Shown here in pieces: positions 17,114 through 18,121 of a stretch of 18,121 nt of DNA (its first letter is position 1; each line of letters opens with the position of its first letter). The notes under the pieces are model-generated. The model made no database searches. It saw nothing but the letters and a program-made list of their open reading frames with translations, and was not told the DNA's origin. The stretch is taken from contig JAEWSK010000249.1 in assembly GCA_023398345.1 (NCBI GenBank), forward strand, positions 1 to 18,121. The letters are read 5' to 3'. The position numbers and the translations under genes were made by a program. The DNA comes from Armatimonadota bacterium. GTDB lineage: Bacteria > Armatimonadota > UBA5829.

Positions 17114-17247
17114 GCTGGGGGAAACCGCAACGAATGCCTGATCCCTATTTGCCGCTTCTCGGCCATCCACCCCAGGCGTTCGCACCTGTTCTATACCCAC
17201 GTAGCAGCCAGCCGAACCATTAACTCAAGAAATATTATAAAATCAAT

Positions 17248-17270
17248 CTCATCGCACATTTGCGATTGAG
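17248..17270. repeat. Small bulged hairpin or operator-like dyad upstream of the dnaN promoter
   Basis: CTCATCGCA (17248-17256) pairs with TGCGA-T-TGAG (17261-17270), leaving one bulged T and a CATT loop. It ends 29 nt before the dnaN -35 element. It could be an operator, but no known regulator motif was recognised. Confidence 0.4.
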
Positions 17271-17299
17271 CAATCTTCCAACTTTAGCCCCCGTAGCGA

Positions 17300-17329
17300 T
17301 TGACCGTTGACCTCATACTCTGCTATACT
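17300..17329 (+). promoter_or_regulatory. Promoter of dnaN
   Basis: TTGACC (17300-17305) and TATACT (17324-17329) are separated by 18 nt. The -10 is extended by TG at 17321-17322 (TGCTATACT). A start near 17336 gives a leader of about 25 nt containing GGAGGG at 17349-17354, 6 nt before the ATG. A second TTGACC at 17307-17312 is too close to the -10 to be used with it. Confidence 0.7.
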
Positions 17330-17360
17330 ACAGCCGAGGTTTCTGATCGGAGGGAACAGG

Positions 17361-18121
17361 ATGAAGGTTATCTGTGCGAGAAAGGATCTCAACGAAAGCG
17401 TTCAAATTGCCGCCAGAGCTGTAAGCGCTCGAACTTCGTTGCCAATCCTTGGACACTTGCTTATTACTGCAGAAGACGACCAACTTCGCATTGCCGCAAC
17501 CGACCTTGAGATAGGGTTGGAGTGCGTTGTAGAGGCGAAAGTCCAGGAACCCGGCTCGTTGACCGTGCCCGCTCGTTATATGAGCGAGGTGCTAAATGCG
17601 CTGCCGGAGACGGACGTCGTTTTGTCGGTGGACGAGTCGTACGCAGTCAATATCAAGTGCGCGACCTCCGATTTTTCGATATTGGGCCTGCCGCCGGAAG
17701 AATTTCCAATGCTGCCGGAAGTGCGTGAAGATGTCAGCTTCACCATCGAACGCGACGCGCTGCGCGAAGGCATCCGAAAGGCGTCATTTGCAATTGGCGT
17801 GGATGAGAGCCGCGCGATTCTCACAGGCGTTCTAATGCAGGTCACAGAAAGCGGCCTGAAGCTGGTTTCGACCGACACCCACCGCCTGTGCGTGCTCGAT
17901 TGCCAACTCGTCGAAAGCAGAGGCGAAGTGAACGCCATCGTGCCGAGCCGAGCAATGAACGAGCTTCCAAGGATCGTGCCCGAGGGTGAGGGAACCGTCT
18001 CAGTAGGCATTTCGCAAACCCAAGTCAAGTTCAAGATCGGCGACACAGTGCTCATCAGTCGCCTTATCGAAGGACAGTTCCCCAATTTCGAGAAAGTAAT
18101 CCCGACCGAGCACAACAAAAA
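17361..18121 (+). CDS. dnaN: DNA polymerase III subunit beta (sliding clamp), N-terminal part
   Basis: The open frame runs from the ATG at 17361 to the end of the window, giving 253 residues of an expected ~370. The sequence is typical of the beta clamp: the start MKVICARKDLNESVQIAARA, then RTSLPILGHLLI, IAATDLEIGLEC, TVPARYMSEVLNALPE, FSILGLPPEEFPMLPE at the end of the first domain, and in the second domain SRAILTGVLMQV, LVSTDTHRLCVLDC, VPSRAMNELPRIV and SRLIEGQFPNFEKVIP. The protein forms the dimeric ring that tethers DNA polymerase III to DNA. A strong GGAGGG ribosome-binding site precedes the ATG. Here dnaN has its own promoter and follows a GH38 gene and a terminator rather than dnaA, so the usual dnaA-dnaN operon is not present at its 5' side. 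Downstream neighbours are outside the window. Confidence 0.97.
   Translation, partial: MKVICARKDLNESVQIAARAVSARTSLPILGHLLITAEDDQLRIAATDLEIGLECVVEAKVQEPGSLTVPARYMSEVLNALPETDVVLSVDESYAVNIKCATSDFSILGLPPEEFPMLPEVREDVSFTIERDALREGIRKASFAIGVDESRAILTGVLMQVTESGLKLVSTDTHRLCVLDCQLVESRGEVNAIVPSRAMNELPRIVPEGEGTVSVGISQTQVKFKIGDTVLISRLIEGQFPNFEKVIPTEHNK

Larger units (their letters stand above)
17011..17299. other. Gene-free interval with strong dyad symmetry upstream of dnaN
   Basis: No credible coding region is seen on either strand. The interval holds an 11-bp perfect inverted repeat (17046-17056 with 17103-17113), a bulged 9-bp hairpin (17248-17270), and on the minus strand a consensus TATAAT (17239-17234) with no convincing -35. 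I compared it by eye with tRNA, tmRNA, RNase P, 6S and SRP RNA consensus segments and found no match. It contains no DnaA box of the TTATNCACA type, so an origin is not supported. It may hold an unrecognised small RNA or control region. Confidence 0.5.

Noticed and set aside
17173..17188. A LexA-type operator around the near-palindrome CAGGCGTTCGCACCTG
   Set aside because: Only one half-site (CGAAC on the complement) resembles the SOS box, and the symmetry is imperfect.
17100..17215. tRNA, RNase P or SRP RNA on the minus strand (the segments GGATGGCCGAG and AGGTGCGAACGCCTGGG looked suggestive)
   Set aside because: No T-arm TTCGA, acceptor pairing, GAGGAAAGTCC core or SRP tetraloop region could be found.

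Overview
The window is bacterial chromosome of moderate GC content and is densely coded. It holds housekeeping genes with a few lineage-specific additions. No mobile element, CRISPR array, tRNA or rRNA was recognised. The RpoB and RpoC sequences resemble those of Terrabacteria-type lineages: a GGVAG trigger loop leading to an [12 protein letters not shown] segment, and a charged actinobacterial- or chloroflexal-like insertion near the N-terminus of RpoC. Two genes also appear to have leaderless promoters. Together these suggest an uncultured lineage such as Armatimonadota. That placement is inference from memory of the families, not the result of a search.

Layout. (1) 1-5004, plus strand: the 3' end of rpoB, then rpoC one base later. 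rpoC is interrupted by an apparent one-base deletion near 4222-4225, carries an extra segment in the trigger loop, and ends in a strongly acidic tail. A strong intrinsic terminator (5024-5069) follows, so the usual rpsL-rpsG-fusA continuation is absent. (2) 5087-5653, minus strand: an exported protein with two BON domains, convergent with rpoC. (3) 5845-11671, plus strand: a tightly packed set of folK, two tandem PilC/GspF-family inner-membrane genes, a membrane-anchored J-domain/TPR gene, panB and panC. The junctions are TGATG, 2 nt, ATGA, 26 nt and 71 nt. In many bacteria folK, panB and panC are direct neighbours; here three membrane or assembly genes sit between them. (4) 11754-13805: a flavoprotein of the succinate dehydrogenase/fumarate reductase superfamily, with a promoter that points to a leaderless mRNA. 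(5) 13862-16942: a large exported glycoside hydrolase family 38 (alpha-mannosidase type) enzyme, followed by a strong terminator. (6) 16943-17360: a 418-nt gene-free stretch with an 11-bp perfect inverted repeat, a smaller hairpin and a good dnaN promoter. (7) 17361-end: the 5' part of dnaN, the sliding clamp, cut by the window edge. No dnaA lies upstream.

Functionally the window combines transcription (RpoB, RpoC), replication (DnaN), cofactor synthesis (FolK for folate; PanB and PanC for pantothenate/CoA) and envelope functions (BON protein, PilC-like pair, J/TPR membrane protein, secreted GH38). I see no complete new defence or mobile system. The observations most worth a second look are the trigger-loop insertion and acidic tail of RpoC, the rpoC frameshift, the folK-[PilC-PilC-DnaJ]-panBC arrangement, the leaderless promoters, and the structured region upstream of dnaN.
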